64,000 nucleotides of DNA from Saururus chinensis (taxonomy: Eukaryota; Streptophyta; Magnoliopsida; Piperales; Saururaceae): positions 25,808,756-25,872,755 of the forward strand of contig CP141150.1 of assembly GCA_035235625.1 (NCBI GenBank). Direction: 5' to 3'. Below, piece by piece: positions 12,571 to 23,310 of this stretch (within the stretch, counting starts at the first letter, position 1; every line of letters starts with the position of its first letter). The notes under the pieces were generated by a model, which worked only from the letters and a program-made list of their open reading frames with translations, had not been told where the DNA came from and ran no database searches. Both the position numbers and the translations under genes were made by a program.

Positions 12571-12990
12571 TGTAAGATCCCTAAACTTGAACCGGTTTAT
12601 TTTATTATATTTAATTGCTTTTGTGTGGTTTAATGTCAATTCTGATCGGTTTTGGACTATTTTCAAATTTTAAGTATTTTCCTAAGGTTTTAACCAAAAT
12701 TAGCTTCACATTTTTAGGTTTTAAGTCAATTTAAGTTATTTGTCAATTTTTTAAAATTTTTGGAATTTTTACTATTTTTCCAAAAATTAAGGTTTGGCGG
12801 GACCCACTGTGGGGCCCACGACCAAAATTAGAATTTTTAACCCAAAATGTTCCTAACATTAAACTAAGACATTAGAAAATTATTTTAAATTTTTTTATGT
12901 TAATTATGGTTTAAATAGCCAAATTACCTATTTTTAGTTATGAATTCTATTTGTATCCCCATATTTAATTAGGTCTAACCCCTTCCTGAC

Positions 12991-12999
12991 TATATAAGG
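12991..12999 (+). promoter_or_regulatory. TATA box of solo LTR
   Basis: TATATAAGG lies 420 bp inside the LTR 12571-15952. It is the best TATA match in this LTR, and similar boxes occur at the corresponding place in the two related solo LTRs on the minus strand (about 10812 and about 55836). Function is inferred from position. Confidence 0.5.
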
Positions 13000-13659
13000 A
13001 AAGAGGTTGCCTCTTTCCTATTTGGTAAAAGGGCTAAGGCTGGGATCAAGAGGCCTAATCCCTCATTTTCCTAAAAATGGAGATTTAAGGTTTGAATTTC
13101 TTAATCTTTTCTTAATTTATTAGGGTTTTCATAAACCTCTTCAAATCTCATATTTCTCCATGGATTAATCTCATTTTTAAAACATAAAATCACTTATTTG
13201 CATCACTACTTCAAACCCTAGTCTTCCTAATTTCGTTTTTGAGTCCCTAAAGCCCTAGATCTAAGGCTTTTCAAATTTTCATGTTCTAAGTTTGATTTAG
13301 GTAGGTATTAACAAAAATCAAACTTTTGGGTAGGTTTCAGAGAAGATTACGGAGCTATTCTGACCCAAGGAGTGGTGAAAGGTAATGGGTTTAAGCCTCA
13401 ATCTTGTTGTGGTTCAAATATTTTTCTAGATGTGTTTTCTTCAATGGATTCTATGTTTAGTGCTCTAATGGTAGATTAATAAAAATATAATATTTTGTAT
13501 TACTTTCTTAGGGCTTTGATTGAAAATGAGTAGATTTAGCATTCTCAAAGTTTTAATTAGATTTTCATGAAGTTTAGAGCTTTGATTTGAAGTTTTAAGT
13601 TTGATTGATGGAGGTTTAGTTTGGTTTTCAAAATGGAGAAGATGAACCAGATCTGCCGT

Positions 13660-13757
13660 AATGCTGATCGATCACCCCTATAGTCCAATCGATCGGCCAA
13701 ACGGCATTGTAGGCCGATTTTCAGGCCAGTCGATCGATTGCCCTTGCTGGCAGATCT
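13660..13757. repeat. cluster of CGATCGAT palindromes in solo LTR
   Basis: Three near-identical motifs (TGATCGATCAC, CAATCGATCGGC, AGTCGATCGATTGC) lie within about 90 bp, separated by GC-richer spacers. The related LTRs have TTCGAATG/TTCGAAC motifs in the same relative place (10045-10135 and 55035-55155). Confidence 0.7.
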
Positions 13758-15952
13758 ATTGGCTGTACAACAAATTTTGGTAATTTTAATTCGTTTGTTT
13801 ATATCGATATTTTTAATCCCAAATATTATTTCTCAAGTTCATGTGGGTTTATTTGGATTAGAATAAGCTACTGAAAGGGTATGCTAGTGATGTTGGAATT
13901 TATGAAGAATATTTAAATATTATGCAAAATGGCATGTGGTTAAATGTACATGTTAGAATTGCTATCTTGAAGTTATGATGGTATGATTCTTTATGTTTTA
14001 GCATGATTCCAGCAAGATAATAGCATGAGAATGAACTGATATGCCTTAATGTAATGTGATTAATTATGGGTGATTGATAATATCATGTCTAGATTCAAGT
14101 GTAAGGTGAGATTGCTTACATAGGTTTGACATGAGATTTCACTTGACTTGATTTATGTTTTCCGATGGTTCTTCACCCATGATTTCAGTTGGAACTATGA
14201 TTAGTTAATGTGCATGTGTGGTAGGATGAGGAGTTGATTACGAGGCATGTTCATATGCTAAGAATTAGATGTTTCTACTATGTACACACACACATGTCGG
14301 GGATGCTTATGATGATGCTTGACATTATGATTATGAGTGATGCATGAGGGGCCGATGAGAGCACTTATCATGAATTAGGGTTCATGTATGTCTTGCCCAT
14401 GTATGTACCATGTTACATGCATCATGAAACAGATTTTTGATTGAGACTTTATCAAGGTTAGCCATGTTTGATCGATTGGAATGCAATGATGTGAGATTGC
14501 ATGCCAGATTAGTTGATCTATGGTTTATCAGAAATTGGTTAGTTCGAAAGGACATGATTTCGATTTAAGTTCCTGTGTGGAACATGGATACTCCCCGGGT
14601 TGAGTCGATCTTAATTGAGTTGAGTTAAATGGGGGACGAGTTGTGTACTTGTCTTGCGGTTGTGATTTCTTGAGATAGTTTTCTAGACCCTGAGAATCTA
14701 GAGTGGTATGCCTTTGTGCACCAGCTTTCACGTGTTCTAGGTTTATGTGGAAATTCAGACTCTTCCCACTGCAGAAGATGTTCCATGGCGAACACACATG
14801 CTCTAGGTTCTCTGTGTTAGATTCAGACATTCCTTAGATAGGATTGTCTAGGGTGAGTAGACTTAGGGGCTGACTACCCCAAACACTTTATATTTCCTTT
14901 GTGGAAACCGAACTATGTGTCCAGCCTATGTGGCTTGATTGTGTTCTCTCCATGATGGAAACATTCAACATTTGTGTTGATGGATGTGTATTTGAGATAA
15001 TGTTATGCCCAAGTTTACACATAGGGATAATTGTGATTATGTGACACACGTGCTTATGAGATATTATGCATGATTTAGTATCATGTGATTGAGGTTCTTA
15101 TTGTGTAGGGTGAATGAGCTATGGATGAATGATATGACTATGCATTATGTGATTACTTGTTGTGTACACGTGTTATGCAGGTTGAATAATATGAAGAAGA
15201 ATGGCTTGATGTGCATGATTATAAATGTGAATATGTGAGAATCACTTATTATGAAGGATGGATGTGATGCCCTGATAAGATTGCTCATGATTAGTATGTA
15301 TGATATGCTCATATGCAGGATGATTACTTGTGGGATTAGGGGTATGGTAAGGGGATTAATCAGAAATGGGCATAGTATGTGAAATGTTGATCTGAATTAC
15401 CATGTTGATATGTCGTCGTGGTTTTTTTTGTTAATGTTACTGTATTTCAAACCTTACTAAGTTTCATACTCACCCCTCTTTCTATGTTTTGTTTTGGGGC
15501 TACACAGTACGACTTGCAGACTATTAGGATTCCTCCCTATATGAGGGATGGCAAGGGCACGTGTGGATTAGTCTTGGCATCCATGTGATATTTTATTTTT
15601 TGATTTTCTCATTTTTGATGTTGGAGAACATTATGTGGTGGATTATGTATCATGCCCGCATTTATCTGTTGTTCTTAGACATGTCTAAACTTTTCTAATT
15701 TCGAGCAATGTGTAGGCTCTGGAGATTATTATGTGGGTTGGTGTGAGGATTATGGTAGTTTTATTATCCTCTTTGTTATCCTTATTTCTCTTGCTCAAAG
15801 TATATTAGGTGCACTACTCCGTTAGTTGAATGACCCGTTAGAGGGGCTAAGACTTCCGCAATACGTTAATCTATCAACTCCTGTCGCCCTCGAGTGCTTG
15901 ACTGGCCCTTGGACCGGGTTCGGCTTGGATCGGGCGATGCTGGGGCGTGACA

Positions 15953-16153
15953 ATAGGAGGAAGTCTACAGGAGCTTCATGCACCAGCCCAATAGGATCAT
16001 CTAGACCAACATGTTACATATGTAGAGTTCCATGCATTTCACGATGCTATACTTCAAGGTCTTGACATCAAACAGATGCTTTGTGACAGATTTCCATGAC
16101 TAGAGAGTGAGGGGGAGCAGCCTGATGTTGATGATGATGCTAGAGATGCTTGA
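15953..16153 (+). pseudogene. element A second ORF, C-terminal part
   Basis: This continues the ORF split by the solo LTR 12571-15952. It contains 'FHAFHDAILQGLDIKQMLCDRFP' and the acidic tail 'LESEGEQPDVDDDARDA', ending at TGA 16151-16153. D has the same C-terminal block followed by a run of seven Asp codons, and B has 'EFRAFHDVV ... SEGEQTNYNDVAN'. An acidic end is therefore a shared property of this ORF. Confidence 0.62.
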
Positions 16154-16655
16154 TGTTGTTTCTTCTTTATCACATTGTTAGGTATTCTTGATCTTAAACT
16201 TATTTTAGTTCAATTTATATTTCATGTGACTATGATATGTATTTTGAAACTGATTATGTTTATGGATATGTGATGGGCATGCTTCACTTTGAGAATTATT
16301 TATTTTCATGTCTTATGGTGATCTTTATGATATGATTGTGCTTGATTGACTATTTTTATTAATTATCACTTTACTTGTTGTCTATTTGTGTCGACAAGGA
16401 GGAAAAATAATTAATAAAAATCAAGTGCTTATTTTCGTACTTAATTGGACACTACTATGCAAATCATTTTGATTTTAAGTATGCAAGATAAGTATAGGAT
16501 TAAATAAGGCTTTTCAAAATCAATTCCAAATGTGTCTATGTATGTCTTAATGTTGTCTAGGTTAATTTGTACAAATTAAAAGTCAATACACTATGTCATG
16601 AATTATAATTTTAATTTTGATTTTTAAATATGTAGTGTTTTGACACGAAATATCC
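16154..16655 (+). other. element A 3' untranslated internal region
   Basis: This is non-coding AT-rich sequence between the second ORF and the polypurine tract. It matches the complement of B (27355-27841) and D (50823-51333). Nothing else is seen. Confidence 0.7.
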
Positions 16656-16667
16656 AAAAGGGGAGAT
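16656..16667 (+). promoter_or_regulatory. polypurine tract, element A
   Basis: AAAAGGGGAGAT lies directly before the LTR start TG at 16668. The same purine run precedes the LTR in D (50811-50822, minus) and B (27341-27354, minus). It is the expected primer for plus-strand DNA synthesis in LTR retrotransposons. Confidence 0.8.
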
Positions 16668-16985
16668 TGAAAAAACATGTATGTCATATTTAATGCTAAT
16701 TAGCTAATTTCGTTTGTCAAAACTATGTCAAAAACCTTGAGTATTAATCTTAAAAATTTAATTAGATGTAGTTGTGGTCGAGTCAGGTTTAAAATTAATG
16801 GACTTGAAAAATAGACGTAAACATGTTCTTATAGATCAAGAATGAAGACTAAAGAATATTTGAGGTTTAAAAGTTTATTCAGTACACATTCTCATGCAAA
16901 CGTCACTTGGAGGAGTTTTAAAATTGATTTTGGATATTTCATATTGATTTAGGGTAGAAAGGGTAAAACTATAATTGTATGTATC

Positions 16986-19900
16986 TGTCATGACCCAGAT
17001 TTTTAAATGCCTTTTTAAATAGCATGAAAGATAAGTGACGAGAACTTTTTTCTTCTTAAATACAAAACAAATTAATCGATTAAATATCTAGGTCATGATA
17101 ACTGGGGTTCACAAATACGAATATCAAATCATATGATATTATTACATGTTTCAAAATTCGATAAGAACAACTCATGCATCTAAGTACAAGTCTGTTATCC
17201 GTCTAAAAATAAATAACTAAGTTGAATCTCACGCTAATGAAACACTTACGTACCGAGTTGCAGAAATGTAAAAACTTCTTCTTGTGCTCACCTATCTTGG
17301 TCTCACTTGTCATTGCCTAGAGAATCTGCAACCAAGCAAACCAAACAACAACCACAACAACAATGGAACCTCTCCGCCTTCAGGAGAAGAGCTTCTAAAA
17401 GGCAAAATATTTTATTAATATTTTTCGGATCGGGCCAACATCACCCAATGTTAGTTGCCTATGTACTCATAAGACAACATCTCCAATGTTTCCAACAAGA
17501 TCGGATCCAGACATAGTTTTGCCTAGAAACAACTCTATCCTAAGAAGCATATCATCACACATGCAATGCTTAGGTATTTTCAATTAACCTACATTTTAGT
17601 AAGTCCTTTAACCGTTCTACTTTTTAATTAATAAGCAATATCAAACAATGTTATTAATTATTTCACAACCCTTGTTTAATAATTAATACTATCAAAACTA
17701 TATTTACTCAGATATAACTTACCCCTTGAGAAATCTCCAAACAAAGGACTCCAACCTTGGAGTAGGCATCTTACAGCAGCTTGACCCAAATCCTTAGGGC
17801 TCTCAATAGCCTGCCATGAATCTGGAGAAGAGGATCCCAACTGTGCTCATGGACATAGATTGGCAAGAAACACAATCCTTCCATGATGCTTATGTAACTC
17901 CATTTTTCAATTGCACTATATGATCTTGGGAAGACCCGCGGTAAAGACCCTCTGATCAATACCTAAACCGTCATAGCGTTGAAGAAGTATATGACAATCT
18001 CCACTATTCCCCAACTCTGGGGAAAATGTCTTTTAAGACATTACTAATGAATCCATAGAAGCCTTAGGTCTTTATGACCATTGACTCCCCCAAACATATG
18101 AAACTTAGACTAGATTATTTTCATCCAGTCATGTCTTTGCCCAACCATTGGGTTCTCTTCACCTTGTGAATCGGCCCGACAAATAGCTCATCCACTGAGC
18201 TATGACTAGAGAACATCCCATAACCACCCTCAGTTCATTAACCAAGGTAAAATTCTATGTCAGAGCCCCGTTCACTCCATGAATGGGTCCCAAACCCTAT
18301 TGAGGGTATTTCAGTATTTATCTTGATTAGATGTTCTCCCCCCAATCCAACAACGACTCATGTCTCTAGATTAAACTCCATTACTCTTAAGTTACCGATA
18401 TAAATTAAAACATAAAAAATAAAAGCATGCATCAGCATAATCAATATAAATAACATGCATTCACACTAGTGCATAAATAATGAATAAAGGCCCATTGCAC
18501 TCATTTGTAGGGCTAGGGCTTAGCGAGTTCATGCCCGAGAGTGTAAACAACTCTAATGCATTCCATGAATTACATATATAACACCCTAGTCAATCGTTGT
18601 ACTTGGTTGCAGACACATGTAATACGCTACCTTAAACCTTGATAGTTAGGATTCTTCCCCTTGTTTCCTATGAAACTATGACTTGCCAAGGTCTTTGTGT
18701 CTCTTAATGGTCACACCTCTTCCTTTTGAAGTCATTTAATGTCATTCTAGGGCACCCTAACGCTTGGTTGCTAGGTTATCCGTTTCAACGGAACCAAAAC
18801 ATACTAAGGGCATTAGGGTAATTCTACCACTTGGGGTATGCTATCCTCCATTGGGTCATTTGGTCATCTCACTACCCTTTTATTTATTTTAAGTCATAAT
18901 CCTCTCAGGAGGCTCCACTCTCAAACTAACCCGCGCTTCCATTCACAGGAATGTGGGCAAATCCACTCAAAGGGGTATTTCTGTCATTAAGTTTAAGACC
19001 TTATTAACATCTAATGGGTCCAAAATTTAACTCAATGGTACTATAGGACTTCATAGACTCTGTGTAATTTTCCTGGCATGTGATGGGATCGTGAACCCCT
19101 TGAACCGACCCAGGTTGACTTAATAGTTTACTACTAACCCTAGGGGCAAGACAGTTAATTACCCACTCATTGGGATTTTCCTCACCAATTGGTTTGGTCT
19201 ATATTTAGGGTACACATTAAGATATTACTAAAAATTTCTCCAATTTTTAAATTCACTCATAGGCCCCTGAACCAGAGCCTTGAACTCGGGTAAGTTAATA
19301 TTATAGGATACTTTAACTAACAGGGGTAAAAGGATCATTTTATAGTCTTTGGGATTTTTCCCTTAGCTAACACTTGGCCAGAATACACCCACACCTCTCA
19401 AGGTCCACTATTAATATTCTAGAATTTTTTTGATATTTTTATCCTCATGAACCGGACCCGATTCAACACTTCTTTAATTTCTATTTTTTTATTTTTAAAC
19501 CCAGGCCAAAACTGAACCTGATGACACACATAGCAGGTTGTCCTCTTTGCAGCCGGCTAGAGGCAGACTTGCCACTGGCGGTGCCGCAACAGGCCGCTGC
19601 GGTGCAGTGAGGGCTGGGTGAAATCGGATTGCTGCCTGGCCCCTTCTTTTTTTTTTCGATCAACCGATCGGTGTGGCAGCCAGACACCTCAGCCAGGAAA
19701 AGTCCTGGAATTGACCGAATCATCGAGATCTGGTGATTCTGGAGGCCCAGGCTCCATAGCCTGCCTGTGGCCACCTATGCACTACCGAGAGCCGAAATCC
19801 TCTGTTGTTCCATTTTTTTTTGAGCGACAAACCAGCGGCCTGCATAGCGACAGACTAATCCGCCACCGCCCAGGCCTTGCGAGAGAAAGGGCCAGTGCAG

Positions 19901-20602
19901 CCAAGGCCATGTCCATCACGTCCAGGGCCAGTGCGGTCCCTTTCCGAAGGCTTTTCCGATGACGGGAAATCAATTACTGTTCACAAAATTACGTGAACAG
20001 TAATTGTAGATATGAATATAAATTTCATTAAAATTAATTAACAACTTCTCCAATAGTCTCGATTCGAAATCTTACCACTAAGGTCGAGTTGTCATCGATC
20101 CACCGCCATCAATGCTTAGCCGAAGTCTCGCCGGGAAATTCCATTGTCGCCTCTTCCCCCTTCCCTCCACCATCAAAAGCCCCCTTCGAATAGCCCTAAT
20201 TATGTCTTTTTATCCGCATGAGATTAGGGTTCTTAATCCCTAAGGAGTTGGGCCAAACTCTCCTCAATTCAGCAACCAAATTGGACCCTAAAAACTCAAT
20301 CTCGAAATACTAATTGATCAGGCCCGTATAGTGACTTAAACGGACAATTTGCATGTCTAATTCAGGTAAATGTGCCCTACACGTTATACATAACTTCGAA
20401 TGGTTGTATCTCGTTCATCTGAACTCCGATTTGCACTTTCTTGGTGGCGTTTCGAAGCCCTTTCTGTCTATTTTTCATCCATATAAGATTTCCACCAATT
20501 CCAACCTATGATTAAGTTATTCTCATGAGAAGATCAAGGGGTCCAACACCCTAATTTTTATGTGGCCAACTTTGGGACTTTAGAAAATTCCCGGACATTA
20601 CA
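16986..20602 (-). mobile_element. solo LTR, gypsy-like, 3617 bp
   Basis: The termini are TGTCATGACCC at 16986 and CCGGACATTACA at 20602. An exact 5-bp target duplication GTATC lies at 16981-16985 and 20603-20607. It has no terminal direct repeats and no coding domains. Orientation on the minus strand is inferred because ...GGGTCATGACA is the primer-site-side end in comparable LTRs. A GC-rich block (about 19500-19960) would then lie in the transcribed leader. A hairpin of about 14-bp arms (ttactgttcac ... gtgaacagtaa) lies at about 19973-20002. It is inserted in the LTR of element A. Confidence 0.88.
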
Positions 20603-20868
20603 GTATCATCGATCAATCACTAGATATAACACAGAAGTAAACGATTGATCGACACTTGAATCGGCCCTTTGTTAAATGAAGCTAAGAGTTCATGGATCGA
20701 TTGCTTTATAGGCTGATCAATTGATCAAGGAGTCATGCCTTAAGAAAATAGTGAATGATCGATCACTATTTGAAACAATCGATCTCTGGCATTTTAATTG
20801 CCCTAAACAAACCATTCAAGGATAGTTTTTTCTAGTTGAAGTCAAAGAGCCAATTTGACTTGGAGAAC

Positions 20869-20876
20869 TATATAAT
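20869..20876 (+). promoter_or_regulatory. TATA box of element A LTR
   Basis: TATATAAT in 'gaactatataatggc' lies at the position matching TATATAAAG in the minus-strand LTR of B (26749-26757). It is a likely core promoter of the copia LTR. Confidence 0.5.
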
Positions 20877-21549
20877 GGCTTAGTTGTGATGAAATTGAAG
20901 AGAGAAAACCTCAAAAATATTGGAGAAGAAAAGAGAGCTTTTTACACATTGCATTCTTAGAGAATTCACAAAGGAGCTTGAAGAAATTGTTCATGGTGAA
21001 TTCATGTTGATGCACAACTAAAGTGAAAAGATTTCACATAGAATTTTCAGAGAAGAGTCTATGATGTTCTTTAAAGGAGTTGAAGAACATGAAGAGGTAA
21101 ATTAACAAACAAGAAATGAGTCTTTATTTAGGTTGCTTGAAGAAGAAGATGAAGAGTAAAACACGAACGATTTAAGGAGGAAGAATTTAAGACCAACATC
21201 ATCAACAAAGGATTTTAAGTCAAGTCTTAAGGTTGGTTAGTTGTTTTGAGTATTGTAAGATCTACATCGCTATAGTGCATTGATTTAGTCTTTGATTGAG
21301 GTTGTCGTGCTTTTTTACACTAGTTGGAGTTTTCTACGTAAAAATTCTTGTGTGATTATATGGTGTGCACATTTGATTTGATGGTTGATTGATCATGAAT
21401 GGTGATTAGATAATATGGTATATTTATTCAACTTCAAAATAAATTATTGCGCATAGAGCTAGCACTCTTAATTGTTTACTTGCAAAAGTACTAGGGTTAG
21501 GAGCACTCTAATGATCCATTATTACCATCTAATGATTATTAAACTCTTA

Positions 21550-21868
21550 GGTTAGTTATTCTTTTGTCTTATAAGTTCTATCTTACTAGTACATTAGTTT
21601 ACCTTGTGAGGTTGTCAAGGTTTTTCGCCCAAGTTGGATTTTTTATGCCAAATCTTTGTTTGTTATTGTGTGTTTTGCATTTTTGGATTGATTGAAAACT
21701 TGGTAGATTGATAGTTCATGCACATAGACATTAGGTTTTAATTGTTTCTGCTATATAAATAAATTCTACATATGGAGGCTAGAATTCTTAATTCTTACTT
21801 GTCAAAATTTTAGTTTTAGAAGCAATCCAGTGATCCATTATCGCCATCTAGTTGGATATAAAACTATC
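21550..21868 (+). repeat. duplicated 3' end of the copia LTR
   Basis: This stretch repeats the last about 300 bp of the LTR that ends at 21549 (compare 21229-21549). Shared blocks include 'ggttagtt.tt', 'gaggttgtc', 'tgtgtg..ttgcat', 'aatgatccattat/agtgatccattat' and 'taaaact'. The two copies lie head to tail and have diverged considerably, so this is either an old tandem duplication or the remains of a second LTR. Confidence 0.65.
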
Positions 21869-23294
21869 AGAATGTTCTTTCGAATCATTATAGCACCAAT
21901 GCGACAATGCTTATCCTTCTACTCTAGTCAACAACACGTTCACTACCACGACGATGATGTTGTCAATGGTTAAGAGAAAAATGACAATTATTGGCATTGA
22001 CACATAGGGGTGCATTGGTATTATACCAGTCATCAGAACTAGGATCAACACGTCAGAATTGACATCAGTGAACTAGATTTATAATAGTCTACTCACTTTT
22101 AGTAGGGTGTTGACAGATCGATGTTGGTGTCAATGGCCATCAATATAACATTGATGCGTCAATGGAGTGACCAATGACCTTTTGTTCCATATTTTCCAAG
22201 TGATAATATTAAATATCTTTTTACCTCTAACTAGGAGTATTTTAATATATTTTACTTACACAAAGAAAGTAAATAAATATTGTAACATATGATAAAAGAT
22301 GTGTGTGATTGATGGTTAAGTAAACCATAGGTTTGGGCATACCAAAATGATAAAAACCATAAAGCATTAAGCATGACACTTATGGACTCTAGTGCCAAGT
22401 GTTGGTTTGTAGTTCAATATTGAGTTCATTTACCCACGTAGCGGAGATCCATGGTTTAAAAAAATAATCATGGGTTTCATGCTCCTTGAGGCTTTAGAGT
22501 TCTTGTTTGTAAAGCCTCTACCCCATGTTTGGGAGATGGTTTGAATGATTTATAGCTTTAAAATAAGCATGACTTGAGTACAGTACAATAAATATTTTCT
22601 CAATAATCAAGAAAGCTGATAATCTCGACCACTTAGGTCCATAAGCCCTTATGGGCCTTAGCTTTATGGTGTGGATGGAGTGGGTTATAATCTAGCAAGG
22701 TTTAAAGCTACTTCATGGAGTGGTACACACTCTAAAGAGTCATGGAGATCTTCTTGATGTTGCCACAACTTTAGTCAACATCTTTACTTTATATTAAAGG
22801 TTGATCTTGAAGTGTCTTTATTAGTTTAGTTATTTCTGTAATATTTTGTTATTGTTCTAATTTAGCCATCCCACTTGGTATATAATATTCTCATCATGCT
22901 TTTGATGTAAGTTTTCAAGAGGAGTAAGCTTCTAGGATACTTTAGTGTGCATGGTGAGGATATCTGTTTGAGGCCACATAGTATATATGATTTTCTTTAA
23001 TATTTAAGTTGCCAGTTAGACTTGCACGGCTGATTATAGGCATGTGAGTGTCAATTTAATTATATTGGTGTGCATTATAGTTTCGAGACATATAGGCAAG
23101 CAAGATATGTTTTGTTTGATGCTATAGTTTGACGATGGTTAATACATACTCTGATTTGATATTTGCCTATTCAAAAAGTAAGTGACTTGCACCTTAAGGT
23201 TTCTTGACGAATGTTTTGGTCAACTAATAATGTTAAATGTTCTATTGTAGTACTTTTTATGAAAAATAAATTTAAAAAATCTCATGGTGTGACA
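21869..23294 (+). other. unassigned region ending in a possible LTR 3' end
   Basis: No gene is seen. The right end reads GGTGTGACA followed by a primer-site-like sequence (23298-23310), as at the junction of a gypsy 5' LTR with its internal region. The left end of such an LTR (TG start, target duplication) could not be found. The sequence contains a palindrome cataagcccttatgggcc near 22640. Confidence 0.35.
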
Positions 23295-23297
23295 CTT

Positions 23298-23310
23298 TGG
23301 TATTAGAGAT
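23298..23310 (+). promoter_or_regulatory. candidate tRNA-Met primer binding site
   Basis: TGGTATTAGAGAT resembles the plant retrotransposon primer site TGGTATCAGAGC (complement of initiator tRNA-Met 3' end), with one change in the first ten bases. It lies four bases after GTGTGACA, a typical LTR 3' end. No gag or pol could be recognised downstream, so this is an isolated remnant. Confidence 0.5.

Larger units (their letters stand above)
12571..15952 (+). mobile_element. solo LTR, gypsy (Del/Tekay-like), 3382 bp
   Basis: It starts TGTAAGATCCC at 12571 and ends GGGGCGTGACA at 15952, with an exact 5-bp target duplication ATAGG at 12566-12570 and 15953-15957. A TATA box, TATATAAGG, lies at 12991-12999, followed by a leader-like region, which supports plus orientation. 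The end GGGGCGTGACA is the type normally followed by a TTTGGTATCAGAG primer site. It belongs to the same family as 7942-11182 and 52758-56249. It contains a cluster of CGATCGAT-type palindromes at about 13662-13755. It carries no internal gene and interrupts the second ORF of copia element A. Confidence 0.9.
16668..21549 (+). mobile_element. 3' LTR of copia element A, split by a solo LTR
   Basis: The LTR runs 16668-16985 and 20603-21549 (about 1265 bp after removing the insertion). It begins TGAAAAAACATG after a polypurine tract and ends ATTAAACTCTTA. B, C, D and E carry the same LTR on the minus strand with lengths of about 1.2-1.4 kb (E about 1.9 kb). A TATA-like TATATAAT lies at 20869-20876. 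The U3 part carries several CGATCAAT-type motifs (20608-20780). The 5' LTR of A lies outside the window. Confidence 0.82.

Noticed and set aside
18180-18220. tRNA-like hairpin (tagctcatccactgagcta)
   Set aside because: Only one stem is present; there is no acceptor stem, T-arm consensus or B-box at the right distance.
19618-19973. Open frames of 114, 97 and 63 residues on both strands
   Set aside because: They occupy a GC-rich part of a solo LTR, overlap mutually and have no domain features.
16986-20602. A complete non-autonomous element with its own short LTRs
   Set aside because: No direct repeats could be found at the two ends, and no primer or polypurine tract sites lie just inside; a solo LTR explains the TG...CA ends and 5-bp duplication better.
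22080-22200. Similarity of 'gtcaatggccatcaatgt' stretches with 60660-60730
   Set aside because: Only short shared words such as 'catcagtg' and 'gatggtcat'; not enough to claim a repeat family.
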